Source: Gammaproteobacteria bacterium
GTDB lineage: Bacteria; Pseudomonadota; Gammaproteobacteria; Ga0077554; Ga007554
Direction: 5' to 3'
DNA: 64,000 bases
Assembly: GCA_040183005.1 (NCBI GenBank)
Contig: JAMPIW010000007.1
Coordinates: 248,001-312,000, forward strand
Position 1 is the first letter of the stretch. Each line of letters begins with the position of its first letter. This document shows positions 17,195 through 26,284 of this stretch, piece after piece. Position numbers and translations under genes: made by a program. The notes beneath the pieces are model-generated. The model ran no database searches, was not told where the DNA came from, and worked only from the letters and a program-made list of their open reading frames with translations.

Positions 17195-19900
17195 ATGATG
17201 CACGACATTTTCTTCGCGCTTGAGCAGGGTGCAACATTATTGACCGCCAACAGGCGTCTGACGCGTCATTTGTGTTGTATGTTTGATGCCCGTCAAGAGG
17301 CAAAAGGGCGCACGGCATGGCGAAGCGCCGACATTCTGCCATTGCCCGCCTGGCTGGGACGGTGTTGGGATGATATAGCGGAGAGCGCCGCTATGGGAGA
17401 AAGTCCCACGCTGCTAAATTCCCACCAGGAACTGACGTTGTGGGAACGGATCATCGCCGAGTCGCCGGAAGGGCGGGGGCTATTGCGCGTCTCCGCTACG
17501 GCACAGGACGCGCTGGAGGCGTGGGCATTGCTCATGCAATGGAAGGTCACGCTTGATGGCAGGAATAATGTCTTCAATGAGGATGTCCTGACATTCCAGC
17601 GATGGGCGCGGTCTTTTGAAGAGCTCCGCCGTGTGTCTGGATGGATAGAGAATGCCCGGTTGCCGGATTTTATCGCGTGGCAGATTCACGCCGGCGCATT
17701 GAAGGCGCCACGCCATCTCCTGTTGGCGGGGTTCGATGAGTTGACGCCACAGCAACAAGCCCTTTTCGAGGCGTTGCGGGCGGCAGGCAGTGAAGTGAGC
17801 GAAGTGCAACTGCCGACCTTCCCTCAGAGCCGGGCGCGGCGCGTTGGATTTGCCGATTCCGATGCTGAGATTATTGCTGCGGCGCGCTGGTCGCGCCATC
17901 TGCTGGAGGAACAGGGGAATGGCGGGGCGATAGGTGTGGTCATCCACGACCTGGCTACACTACGGGAAAAGGTGGCGCGAATTTTTAATGACGTGCTGTT
18001 GCCTGACTCCATCTTGCCCGGTGAGACAGAGGATGTATCGCTCTACAATATCTCCCTGGGTACACCCTTGTCCGATCAGCCCCTCATCAATGCCGCCCTG
18101 CTGATTATCGAAATGGCGCAGGGAAAGCTGCCGCTGGAAAAGGTGGGCGCCTTGTTGTGCTCGCCGTTTTTGGCGGGGAGCGAGCAGGAAATGACGCGCA
18201 GGGGACTGCTGGATGCTCGGTTACGCCGCTTTGGCGAGTTGACGGTCAGCGTGGAGGAGATAAAGCGCCACGCCATTACAGCGGATGCCTGCCCGCTGCT
18301 CGGCGCGCGCCTGCAGCAGTGTATCGAGGTAATGCATACCTTGCCGCGCCATCAGCCTCCCAGTGCATGGGCGGCAACATTCCCTCGCTTGCTGGTGGCC
18401 ATGGGCTGGCCAGGTGAACGTTCGCTGAGCAGCCATGAACATCAAACGGCAATGGCCTGGCGCGAGTTGCTGGCGGATTATGCGCGGCTGGATGAGGTGG
18501 TGGCTAGGCAAAGCCTCGATGAGGTGCTGGCCGGTCTGCGGAAGATGGCCGCCGACACGCTGTTTCAGCCGCAGGGGATGGATGTCCCGATACAGATCCT
18601 GGGTGTGATGGAGGCGGCGGGGATGCACTTTGACCACCTTTGGGTGATGGGGTTGCACGACGAGGTATGGCCGACGCCGCCACGCCCCAATCCATTTCTG
18701 CCGCTCTCGTTGCAACGCACTCAAAGCCTGCCACATGCCTCTGCGGCGCGCGAACTGGCATTCGCCCGGCGCATGACAGAAAGGTTGCTCGCCAGTGCTC
18801 CGGAAGTGGTGATGAGCTACCCGCAGCGCGACGGCGATCGCCATCTGCGCCCCTCACCGCTCATTGCCGGTCTGGAAGAAGCCGCGCCGGGGGTGGTGCC
18901 GGGCTATATGAGCGTGGCGCAAATAACTTCCTATGTAGCTGTCACGCACCAGTCTGCGGACATCGAGAGTATGGAAGATTATCAGGCCCCTTCGTTGCCG
19001 GAGGGCTCGCTGGCCTCCGGTGGCACCGGAATTTTCAAGCAACAAGCAGCATGCCCATTTCGCGCCTTTGCCGAATATCGCCTGGGCGCGCGGCCATTGG
19101 CAACCACCCAGATCGGCTTGAATCCCATGGAACGAGGGCAGCTTTTGCACTCGTCATTGGAGCAGGTGTGGCAAAAACTTCACTCGCACGAAAAGCTGTG
19201 CAGTGCTTCCGATGAAACGATAAACGATATCGTCAAGCAGGCCGTTGCAGCAGCTGTTGGCGCTATGGCAGGAAAACGGCGGCTTACCTTCACTGAAAAA
19301 TTCACGGAGCTGGAAAAGAATAGATTGGAGAGGCTCGTCACAGCCTGGTTGGCGCTGGAAAAACAGCGTGCGCCTTTTACGGTGTTTGAGCCGGAACAGG
19401 AACGTATTGTGCAAGTTGGCGGGATTAACGTGACCACCCGTATCGACCGCATTGACCAACTGCCGGACGGTAGGCAGGTCATCATCGATTATAAGACAGG
19501 CATTTCAAATATAAACGGCTGGTTTGGTGAGCGCCCGGACGAACCCCAGTTGCCTCTGTATTGCGCCTTTAATGAGCAAGAGGTGGCGGCGCTGATGTTT
19601 GCGCAAGTCAGAAACAGTGACATGAAATTCAAAGGGCTGGCGCAATATGACGGAATAGCCCCCGGCATAACGGCTATCGGCGAGATTGAGAATATATCTT
19701 CATGGAATGGCCTCGTCGAGGGGTGGAAGGTTACGCTGCACAACCTGGGTGCAGCGTTTCGCACCGGCCATGCCCCGGTTGGCCCGAAAAATCCGCCACA
19801 GACATGCAAATTCTGCGCGCTTACACCGCTGTGTCGTATTCATGAACATGATGGATTAGGGCTTGCGGATGACGCGCAAGTGGTGGGGAATGAAGTTTAA
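17195..19900 (+). CDS. AddB/RecB-like DNA repair protein with PD-(D/E)XK nuclease and Fe-S cysteines
   Basis: A 901-residue protein of the family annotated as probable DNA repair protein (TIGR03623-like). The N-terminal two thirds resemble an inactivated UvrD-type helicase: HLWVMGLHDEVWPTPPRPNP resembles helicase motifs, but no Walker A lysine is visible. The C-terminal part is a PD-(D/E)XK nuclease with catalytic RIDRIDQLPDGRQVIIDYKTG. One cysteine at about 619 (CPFRAF) and three at about 870-880 (CKFCALTPLC) should hold the 4Fe-4S cluster that AddB-type nucleases use. A RecB/AddA-like helicase partner would be expected next door but is absent. Confidence 0.85.
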   Translation: MMHDIFFALEQGATLLTANRRLTRHLCCMFDARQEAKGRTAWRSADILPLPAWLGRCWDDIAESAAMGESPTLLNSHQELTLWERIIAESPEGRGLLRVSATAQDALEAWALLMQWKVTLDGRNNVFNEDVLTFQRWARSFEELRRVSGWIENARLPDFIAWQIHAGALKAPRHLLLAGFDELTPQQQALFEALRAAGSEVSEVQLPTFPQSRARRVGFADSDAEIIAAARWSRHLLEEQGNGGAIGVVIHDLATLREKVARIFNDVLLPDSILPGETEDVSLYNISLGTPLSDQPLINAALLIIEMAQGKLPLEKVGALLCSPFLAGSEQEMTRRGLLDARLRRFGELTVSVEEIKRHAITADACPLLGARLQQCIEVMHTLPRHQPPSAWAATFPRLLVAMGWPGERSLSSHEHQTAMAWRELLADYARLDEVVARQSLDEVLAGLRKMAADTLFQPQGMDVPIQILGVMEAAGMHFDHLWVMGLHDEVWPTPPRPNPFLPLSLQRTQSLPHASAARELAFARRMTERLLASAPEVVMSYPQRDGDRHLRPSPLIAGLEEAAPGVVPGYMSVAQITSYVAVTHQSADIESMEDYQAPSLPEGSLASGGTGIFKQQAACPFRAFAEYRLGARPLATTQIGLNPMERGQLLHSSLEQVWQKLHSHEKLCSASDETINDIVKQAVAAAVGAMAGKRRLTFTEKFTELEKNRLERLVTAWLALEKQRAPFTVFEPEQERIVQVGGINVTTRIDRIDQLPDGRQVIIDYKTGISNINGWFGERPDEPQLPLYCAFNEQEVAALMFAQVRNSDMKFKGLAQYDGIAPGITAIGEIENISSWNGLVEGWKVTLHNLGAAFRTGHAPVGPKNPPQTCKFCALTPLCRIHEHDGLGLADDAQVVGNEV

Positions 19901-19919
19901 CGATCCCTGTGCTATGGCG

Positions 19920-20501
19920 TCAGATGTCGGATGACGTTTGGTCTTCATCGGCAGGCTCATCCCTTATGATTTTCGCTGCGGACACTGGCTGTATTCTTTG
20001 TTTGCCTGCCTCATCAAGTACGATGGCGTTGGTGAAGAGTACGGAGTTGGGGATCAGGATTTTTTGCTCGTTTCCCTGCAAGGTGGTGTAGCGCAGGTCG
20101 ATGCTGATTACGGTCCCGCTGAAATCCGCAACCGTGATCTGATCGCCGCGTTTGAAAGGGCGGTAGATGAGCAGGAATATGCCCGCCAGCAGATTGGATA
20201 AGGCGTCCTTGAGGGCGAAGCCCAATGCGAAACCGGTCAAGCCCAATCCGGCCACCATTGCAGTGACGTTGACCCCGAGTGTGCCCAGCGCCGTGATACC
20301 GCCGGTGATCAGCAGCACGGCTTTGGCTATCTGGCCCAACAGGTTGAAGACATCGTTTTTACCTTGGTCGGCCTTCGCGCCGATGCCGCGCAACAGCGTG
20401 CGGGCGACATTGGCGGCGAACCAGAAGGCGAGAAAGATGCCTATGGCGGCGAAAAATGTCGGTGTGAGGCGGGCTGCTTCTGTGAATAACTTCTCAATCA
20501 T
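19920..20501 (-). CDS. Small-conductance mechanosensitive channel, MscS family (short form)
   Basis: A 193-residue protein with three hydrophobic segments and the MscS pore-helix signature GLGLTGFALGFALKDALSNLLAG. The start of the beta domain follows (RPFKRGDQITVADFSGTVISIDLRYTTLQ, IPNSVLFTNAI). It is shorter than E. coli MscS (286 residues) and lacks most of the cytoplasmic vestibule, ending in an acidic tail. It would release solutes on osmotic downshock. The gene is divergent from smc. Confidence 0.88.
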   Translation of the reverse strand: MIEKLFTEAARLTPTFFAAIGIFLAFWFAANVARTLLRGIGAKADQGKNDVFNLLGQIAKAVLLITGGITALGTLGVNVTAMVAGLGLTGFALGFALKDALSNLLAGIFLLIYRPFKRGDQITVADFSGTVISIDLRYTTLQGNEQKILIPNSVLFTNAIVLDEAGKQRIQPVSAAKIIRDEPADEDQTSSDI

Positions 20502-20553
20502 GCGGTTATTTTGCCGTTGTTGTTTGTGTCACGGCATTCTCACCCGCATTGGG

Positions 20554-20581
20554 TTGTCTTGTATACTACCCGCTTTATATT
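20554..20581 (+). promoter_or_regulatory. Putative smc promoter
   Basis: TTGTCT (20554-20559) and TATATT (20576-20581) are separated by 16 bp. The start of transcription would fall about 10 bases before the smc ATG. Only a sequence-based guess. Confidence 0.35.
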
Positions 20582-20598
20582 GTGATGCCTGACGTTCA

Positions 20599-23500
20599 AT
20601 GCGCCTGAAGAAGATCAAACTCGCCGGTTTCAAGTCATTCGTCGATCCCACCACGATTCATCTTCCTGGAAACCTTATTGGTATCGTAGGGCCGAACGGC
20701 TGTGGCAAATCGAACACCATCGACGCGGTGCGCTGGGTGATGGGCGAAAGCTCGGCCAAACATCTGCGTGGCGATTCCATGGCAGATGTTATTTTCAATG
20801 GCTCCACCTCCCGCAAGCCGGTGGGGCAGGCCTCTATCGAGCTGATTTTTGATAATAGCGACGGTAGCCTGGGCGGCCAGTATGCGGCGTATGCCGAAAT
20901 AGCCGTGAAACGTCAGGTGTCGCGTGATGGGCAATCCGTTTACTTTCTCAACGGCACACGCTGCCGTCGCCGTGACATTACCGACATTTTCCTCGGCACA
21001 GGGCTGGGTCCACGCAGCTATGCGATTATCGAGCAGGGGATGATCTCGCGCCTGATCGAGGCCAAGCCGGATGAACTGCGCATTTTTCTTGAAGAAGCCG
21101 CCGGCATCTCCAAGTACAAGGAACGCCGCCGCGAGACTGAAACGCGGATGCGCCATTCACAAGAAAACTTGAGCAGAATAAATGACATAAGGGATGAACT
21201 TGAGAAACGGCTTCAAACCCTGCAACGGCAGGCGAATGTCGCTGAAAAGTACAAGGAGTTGAAACAGCAGGAGCGCTTGCTCAAGGCCCAATTACTGGCG
21301 TTGCGCTGGCGGGTGCTCGATGTTGATCTGCACGAGCAGGAACGGCGCATTCAGTCCCAGGAAACAGCCCTGGAGGCGCAGCTTGCCGAATTGCGCCGGA
21401 TCGAGGCCACACTTGAACAGCAACGTGAGCAACACGTTGATCAAAGCGAGGCCTTTAGTCAGATACAAGCACAGTTTTACAGCGTTGGTGCGGACATTGC
21501 GCGCCTGGAGCAGGCCTTGCACCATGCCAAAGAGACGCGTCAGCAAGAACAACGTGAACTGGCTCGTATCGAACAGTCCTGGAGTGAAGCGCAAAATCAC
21601 CTTAACAATGATCGCCAACTCATTGAAGAACATACATACTCGCTCCAGGATGACGAGCTGTCTCTCGCGCAAGCCAAGGAGTCCGAAGGCATCTCTGCTG
21701 CTGCTTTGACCGAGGCGGAAGCCGCGCAACACGCCTGGCAACATGAATGGGATGAGTTCAACGTCCAAGCCAGCGCCCAGGTGCGTTCCGCCGAAGTGGA
21801 GCGCGCGCGTATTCAGCATCTGGAACAGCAGCAGCGGCAGCTTGAACAGCGTTTGGTGCGCCTTGAGGAAGAGCGGGGCGGGCTGTCAACCACAACGCTG
21901 GAAGAGGAGATTGCCGCGCTCAGCGAGCAGCGTGAGGAGCTCGATGAGCGCGTGGAGCGGTTGCAGCAGGAGGTGCAAAGCCATCAGGCGCGTATTGCCA
22001 CGGAGCGTGACAATCACAACCGTCTTGCCAGCGAGCTGAACACCGAGCGTGGCCGCTTGCAAGGCATGAAAGGGCGCCACAGCTCGCTGGAAGCCCTTCA
22101 GCAGCAGGCCTTGGGCAAGGGCGCGGGCGCGGTAACCTCCTGGCTCAAACAGCACGGCTTGGGAGATAAGCAACGCCTGGCCCAGGGATTGACCGTTGAA
22201 CCGGAATGGCAGCGCGCAGTAGAGCATGTGCTGGGCCTCCATTTGGAATCTGTTTGCGTAGAAGGCATGGATAGCGTTGCCGCCATGCTGGATACTCTTC
22301 AACGCGGCAGTATGGGGGCGTTCGATGTGACGGCGCTGGTTCCGGTGAATCATGGCGCGCTGGCTGCGCCCTTACTTGGCAAGGTGCAATCGCCCTGGCG
22401 GCTGGATGCGTTGTTGGCGGGTGTCTATGCTGCGGATAACATGGTCCAGGCACTGGCGCTGCGTTCACATCTTGCGCCGCATGAATCAGTGATTACCCGC
22501 GAGGGGATCTGGCTGGGCGCCAACTGGCTGCGCGTGGTGCGCGATGTGGATGAGAAGGCCGGGGTGCTGGCCCGTGAACAGGAGATCAAAAACCTGTCGC
22601 TGCAAATGGAGGAACTGGCCGCGCGTATCGACGAGATCGAGCAGATGCAGCATGGCAGCGCCACACATCTAAAATCGTTTGAGACGGCGCGCGATCAGAG
22701 TCAGGCAGCGTTGAGCGCCGCCAGCCAGCGCCGCGCCGAGGCGCAGGCGCAACTTAGCGGCAAGCAGGCCCGGCTGGAGCAAATGAATGCGCGCAACAAC
22801 CGCCTGCGTATCGAGCTGGAGGATATACTCGCGCAAAAGCAGGGTGGCGCAGAGGAAATGGAAGAGGTGCGCATGCGATTGCATGATGCCTTGGCCGCAG
22901 CCGAAGCTCATGCCCAGCATCGCGACACGCTGGTACGCAGCCGTGACGAGCATCGTCGCCAACTGGAACAGATTCGCACGCAGGCCCGCACTGATCGCGA
23001 TGCGGCGCACGGAATTGCATTGCGCATTCAAACAGTGCGCGCACAGATCACATCCACCCAGGAAAGGCTGCGCCGCATGCAGGATCAGCTTAATCAACTG
23101 ACCCACCGCCGCGAGGAATTGAGCATGGCTGTGGAGGAGGGTGGCCAGCCCCTGGAAGACCTGGCTGCGGAACTTGAACAGATGCTGGCCCGGCGCCTTG
23201 CCGTGGAGTCGGAACTGGCGCAGGCGCGCCGCCGTGTGGAAGAGTGTGATCACGCGTTGCGTCAGTTGAACGAGCAGCGCAATGTGACAGAACAAAAGAT
23301 TCGCCAGGGACAAGGTGATCTCGATAAGCTGCGTATGGCCTGGCAGGAGGTCAAGGTGCGGCGCGAAACCCTCCAGGAGCAGATCAGCGAATCCGATTTC
23401 GCCATGGAGGTGTTGCTTGCCGGGATGCCGGAGGGCGCGGCGGACACTGACTGGCAAGGGCAAGTGGAGCGTATAGCGCAACAGATCAGCCGTCTCGGGG

Positions 23501-24111
23501 CGATTAATCTGGCGGCGATAGAAGAATTTGCCCAGGAGTCGGAACGCAAGAACTACCTCGACGCCCAGCATGCCGATCTGAGCGAGGCGCTCACCACGCT
23601 TGAAAACGCGATACGCAAGATCGACCGAGAAACCCGCGACCGCTTCAAAGAGACCTTTGATAAAGTCAACTCCGGCCTGCAAGCCATGTTCCCGCGTCTG
23701 TTCGGTGGTGGAGAAGCCTATCTTGAATTGACCGGGGAAGATTTGCTGGATACCGGGGTCACGGTGATGGCGCGTCCTCCCGGCAAGCGCAACAGCACTA
23801 TTCATCTTCTGTCTGGCGGTGAAAAAGCGCTCGTTGCGGTGGCATTAGTGTTCGCCATCTTTGAGCTGAATCCCGCGCCGTTTTGCATGCTGGACGAGGT
23901 GGACGCGCCGCTCGATGAGGCCAATGTCGGGCGCTTCTGCAAGCTGGTGAAAGAAATGTCCGAGCGCGTGCAATTTATTTATATCAGCCATAACAAGGCC
24001 ACCATGGAAATGGCCAATCAGTTGATTGGCGTCACCATGCACGAACCCGGCGTATCACGTCTGGTCGCGGTTGATGTGGAAGAAGCAGTTAAAATGGTTG
24101 CAACAGGTTAA
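20599..24111 (+). CDS. smc: Chromosome segregation SMC protein
   Basis: A 1170-residue SMC ATPase that organises and segregates the chromosome. Walker A is GPNGCGKSNTID at about residues 32-43. Two long coiled coils rich in Gln, Glu and Arg flank a hinge at about 500-640 (GAVTSWLKQHGLGDKQRLAQ and following). The C-terminal head carries the signature LSGGEKALVAVAL and Walker B FCMLDEVDAPLDEAN. The ATG at 20599 gives the usual MRLKKIKLAGFKSFVDPT start. zipA follows 17 bp downstream, an arrangement common in gammaproteobacteria that have SMC rather than MukB. Confidence 0.97.
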   Translation: MRLKKIKLAGFKSFVDPTTIHLPGNLIGIVGPNGCGKSNTIDAVRWVMGESSAKHLRGDSMADVIFNGSTSRKPVGQASIELIFDNSDGSLGGQYAAYAEIAVKRQVSRDGQSVYFLNGTRCRRRDITDIFLGTGLGPRSYAIIEQGMISRLIEAKPDELRIFLEEAAGISKYKERRRETETRMRHSQENLSRINDIRDELEKRLQTLQRQANVAEKYKELKQQERLLKAQLLALRWRVLDVDLHEQERRIQSQETALEAQLAELRRIEATLEQQREQHVDQSEAFSQIQAQFYSVGADIARLEQALHHAKETRQQEQRELARIEQSWSEAQNHLNNDRQLIEEHTYSLQDDELSLAQAKESEGISAAALTEAEAAQHAWQHEWDEFNVQASAQVRSAEVERARIQHLEQQQRQLEQRLVRLEEERGGLSTTTLEEEIAALSEQREELDERVERLQQEVQSHQARIATERDNHNRLASELNTERGRLQGMKGRHSSLEALQQQALGKGAGAVTSWLKQHGLGDKQRLAQGLTVEPEWQRAVEHVLGLHLESVCVEGMDSVAAMLDTLQRGSMGAFDVTALVPVNHGALAAPLLGKVQSPWRLDALLAGVYAADNMVQALALRSHLAPHESVITREGIWLGANWLRVVRDVDEKAGVLAREQEIKNLSLQMEELAARIDEIEQMQHGSATHLKSFETARDQSQAALSAASQRRAEAQAQLSGKQARLEQMNARNNRLRIELEDILAQKQGGAEEMEEVRMRLHDALAAAEAHAQHRDTLVRSRDEHRRQLEQIRTQARTDRDAAHGIALRIQTVRAQITSTQERLRRMQDQLNQLTHRREELSMAVEEGGQPLEDLAAELEQMLARRLAVESELAQARRRVEECDHALRQLNEQRNVTEQKIRQGQGDLDKLRMAWQEVKVRRETLQEQISESDFAMEVLLAGMPEGAADTDWQGQVERIAQQISRLGAINLAAIEEFAQESERKNYLDAQHADLSEALTTLENAIRKIDRETRDRFKETFDKVNSGLQAMFPRLFGGGEAYLELTGEDLLDTGVTVMARPPGKRNSTIHLLSGGEKALVAVALVFAIFELNPAPFCMLDEVDAPLDEANVGRFCKLVKEMSERVQFIYISHNKATMEMANQLIGVTMHEPGVSRLVAVDVEEAVKMVATG

Positions 24112-24128
24112 GCAGGAGGGTTTTGTAA

Positions 24129-24944
24129 GTGGATCCGGAAAGCATGTTAACGATTCTCGGCGGTGCCGGTGCGGTTGCGGTAGTATTGCTGCTGTGGCGT
24201 CCAGGCCAGAAAAAGAACAAGGGCGTTATTGGGGCAGATGTTTCTGCTTCGCCGCACCAGTCCAGCGCCGATAAGGTTGCGCACGATTCACTCAATGCAG
24301 AAGAAGATTGGGAGATAACACCCATCATCACCTCTCGTTCTGGCAGGCATGGGCTGAGTGTGGATGTAGCTGAAGACCTCTCCATATCGACTTCTGACGA
24401 TATCGCATCGGCAACTGCTCCCAGCGTTGCTCAACCTCCGATGGACAAGGATGTGCAGGAAGCGCAGGCGCGGCGTCCATCCATGGACTCGCCACCGGCA
24501 ACGAATTCGCACAAGGTGCCCGAAGATTTGATCGTGGTGTTGAACATCATGGCGCATCAGGGTCACGTGTTCCACGGTGCGGCTATTCTCAACGCCATGC
24601 ACGACGCGGGCCTGCTATTCGGCGAGATGCAGATTTTTCACTATATGTATAACGGCGCGCCACTTTTCAGTCTTGCCAATGCGCTTAACCCGGGCAGCTT
24701 TGACATCAACGTCATAGAAAATGCCGCCACGCCCGGCTTGACCCTGTTTCTTCGTCTGCCCGGCCCTATTGATGGTCTGGCTGCATTTGATCGGATGTAC
24801 AGCATTGCAACACGGCTGGCCACAACACTTGGTGGCGAAGTCTGTGATGGCCGCCGCACGATCTTGACAGCGCAGGCATTGGAAAAGCAACGAGAAGAAA
24901 TTGCGGAATATCAGCGTGGCTGCCAGTCAGTCAATCAGATGTAA
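24129..24944 (+). CDS. zipA: Cell division protein ZipA
   Basis: A 271-residue protein that anchors FtsZ to the inner membrane. A GTG start at 24129 follows a GGAGG site. The N terminus is a membrane helix (residues about 4-21, SMLTILGGAGAVAVVLLLW). A charged, Pro-containing linker follows, then the ZipA C-terminal FtsZ-binding domain (ILNIMAHQGHVFHGAAI to EVCDGRRTILTAQALEKQ). It is cotranscribed with smc. ligA, the usual next gene, is not here; an arsenosugar operon on the opposite strand follows instead. Confidence 0.93.
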   Translation: MDPESMLTILGGAGAVAVVLLLWRPGQKKNKGVIGADVSASPHQSSADKVAHDSLNAEEDWEITPIITSRSGRHGLSVDVAEDLSISTSDDIASATAPSVAQPPMDKDVQEAQARRPSMDSPPATNSHKVPEDLIVVLNIMAHQGHVFHGAAILNAMHDAGLLFGEMQIFHYMYNGAPLFSLANALNPGSFDINVIENAATPGLTLFLRLPGPIDGLAAFDRMYSIATRLATTLGGEVCDGRRTILTAQALEKQREEIAEYQRGCQSVNQM

Positions 24945-24980
24945 GCAGGATCAAGCGGAGCGGGCCACCCCAGGCTTGAT

Positions 24981-25601
24981 TCATTGGGTCCAGAGCTTGT
25001 GCTCATCCTGGAGTCGCTCAAGATCAGGCGGTCGGTCTACGTCCCAGCGTGTCGCCAGTTCGTGCCATGTCCAGCCGAGGGCGCGCAGACGCTGGCGCGT
25101 AACAGCCAGCACCTGTTCGCTACCCCATTCGATATCGCGGAACAACGCCGCATCGTGGTGTCGCAACCCCAATAACCAGTAGCCGCCATCTGTGGCTGGC
25201 CCCAGCACAGCATCCGTCGTGAGCAGCGCCTTCTGGGCCGCGTGCAAATCTTCGGCGCACAATGTCGGGCAGTCGGTGCCGACGAGAATCACCGCTGTGG
25301 CTCGGCACAGCGCCATGGTGGCGGCATACCGCATGCGCTCTCCCAGGCCGTCACCTTGCTGTGCATGCAAGGTGACAGGATAGTGTGCCTGGCATGCCGC
25401 GAACCACGGGTGCTGCGTATCAGGTGCGCACCACAATTCGACATTGCCGGCGTTGGCAGCGCATACCGTATGCAGCGTGTGCAGCATCAATTCACCGTGC
25501 AAGCGCGCCGCCGCTTCGGCATTGAGTACGGGGGTCAGGCGTGTCTTTACTTGCCCTGCGACAGGGGCCTTGGCGAAGACGAGAATATGCACAGAGTCCA
25601 T
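24981..25601 (-). CDS. TIGR04282-type arsenosugar glycosyltransferase-like protein
   Basis: A 206-residue protein of the nucleotide-diphospho-sugar transferase fold. It starts MDSVHILVFAKAPVAGQVKTRL, with VGTDCPTLCAEDL and GPATDGGYWLLGLRHH further on. These are hallmarks of the DUF2064/TIGR04282 family found beside ArsS radical SAM genes. It is the third gene of a tight three-gene operon; its ATG directly follows the stop codon of the preceding glycosyltransferase. The exact sugar-transfer step is not proven for the family. Confidence 0.88.
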   Translation of the reverse strand: MDSVHILVFAKAPVAGQVKTRLTPVLNAEAAARLHGELMLHTLHTVCAANAGNVELWCAPDTQHPWFAACQAHYPVTLHAQQGDGLGERMRYAATMALCRATAVILVGTDCPTLCAEDLHAAQKALLTTDAVLGPATDGGYWLLGLRHHDAALFRDIEWGSEQVLAVTRQRLRALGWTWHELATRWDVDRPPDLERLQDEHKLWTQ

Positions 25602-26282
25602 TTAAGGGCGATGGTACAGGCGGGCCAGGCGCGCCGGGTCGGCGCCCAGAAAGTAGGCGAGGCGCAGGCGCCACATGAGCAGGATGGTGGAACACACGCC
25701 GTTTTGTTCCCAGCGCCGGCTCGACGTGGTGACCTTGGCACGCAGGCACAGGGGGCGACCATAACGTTTTAATGTCCGGGACAGCGCGATGTCTTCCATC
25801 AAAGGCTGCTCGGGAAATCCACCCACCGCCAGGAATAAGGCCCGCTCCACGAACAACGCCTGGTCCCCGGTGGTGATGCCCGTGAGGCGCGAGCGCAGGT
25901 TCATCATGCTCTCCACGATGCGCAGCAGGGGGTGGGCACCCGTTAATCGCACGTCAAAACGGCCCCAGTGGTGACTCTGGCCGGCGGTGATGTGTGCCGC
26001 GGCATCGAGGGGCAGCATGGTGTCGGCGTGCAGAAACAGCAGTACGTCTCCCGTTGCTGCGGCAGCTCCAGCATTCATCTGGCGGGCGCGCCCGCGTGGT
26101 GCTGTCACCAGGCGATCCGCCAGCGGCGCGGCATGCACCACAGTGTCGTCTGTGCTGCCGCCATCCACCACGATGACCTCGTGTTCGGCCTGACGCAGCG
26201 CTTGCAAGGGAGTCAGGGTGGCGGTGATGCCGTGCGCCTCATTCAGTGTTGGCACAATGATGGAGATGTGGCGTTTCCCCAT
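25602..26282 (-). CDS. TIGR04283-type arsenosugar glycosyltransferase
   Basis: A GT2-family glycosyltransferase of 226 residues. It starts MGKRHISIIVPTLNEAHGI and carries EVIVVDGGSTDDT, LFLHADTMLP and GDQALFVERALFLAVGGFP. The ATG at 26282 lies 2 bases after the arsS stop codon and is preceded by AAAGAG inside the end of arsS; a longer frame to 26342 lies within arsS and is rejected. It probably builds a glycosidic link in arsenosugar assembly, by its constant pairing with arsS and the TIGR04282 gene. Confidence 0.9.
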   Translation of the reverse strand: MGKRHISIIVPTLNEAHGITATLTPLQALRQAEHEVIVVDGGSTDDTVVHAAPLADRLVTAPRGRARQMNAGAAAATGDVLLFLHADTMLPLDAAAHITAGQSHHWGRFDVRLTGAHPLLRIVESMMNLRSRLTGITTGDQALFVERALFLAVGGFPEQPLMEDIALSRTLKRYGRPLCLRAKVTTSSRRWEQNGVCSTILLMWRLRLAYFLGADPARLARLYHRP

Positions 26283-26284
26283 GA

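Noticed and set aside
22669-23805. 378-codon reverse frame within smc
   Set aside because: It is antisense to the well-conserved smc coiled coil and arises from its GC-biased codon use; no ribosome site or family resemblance.
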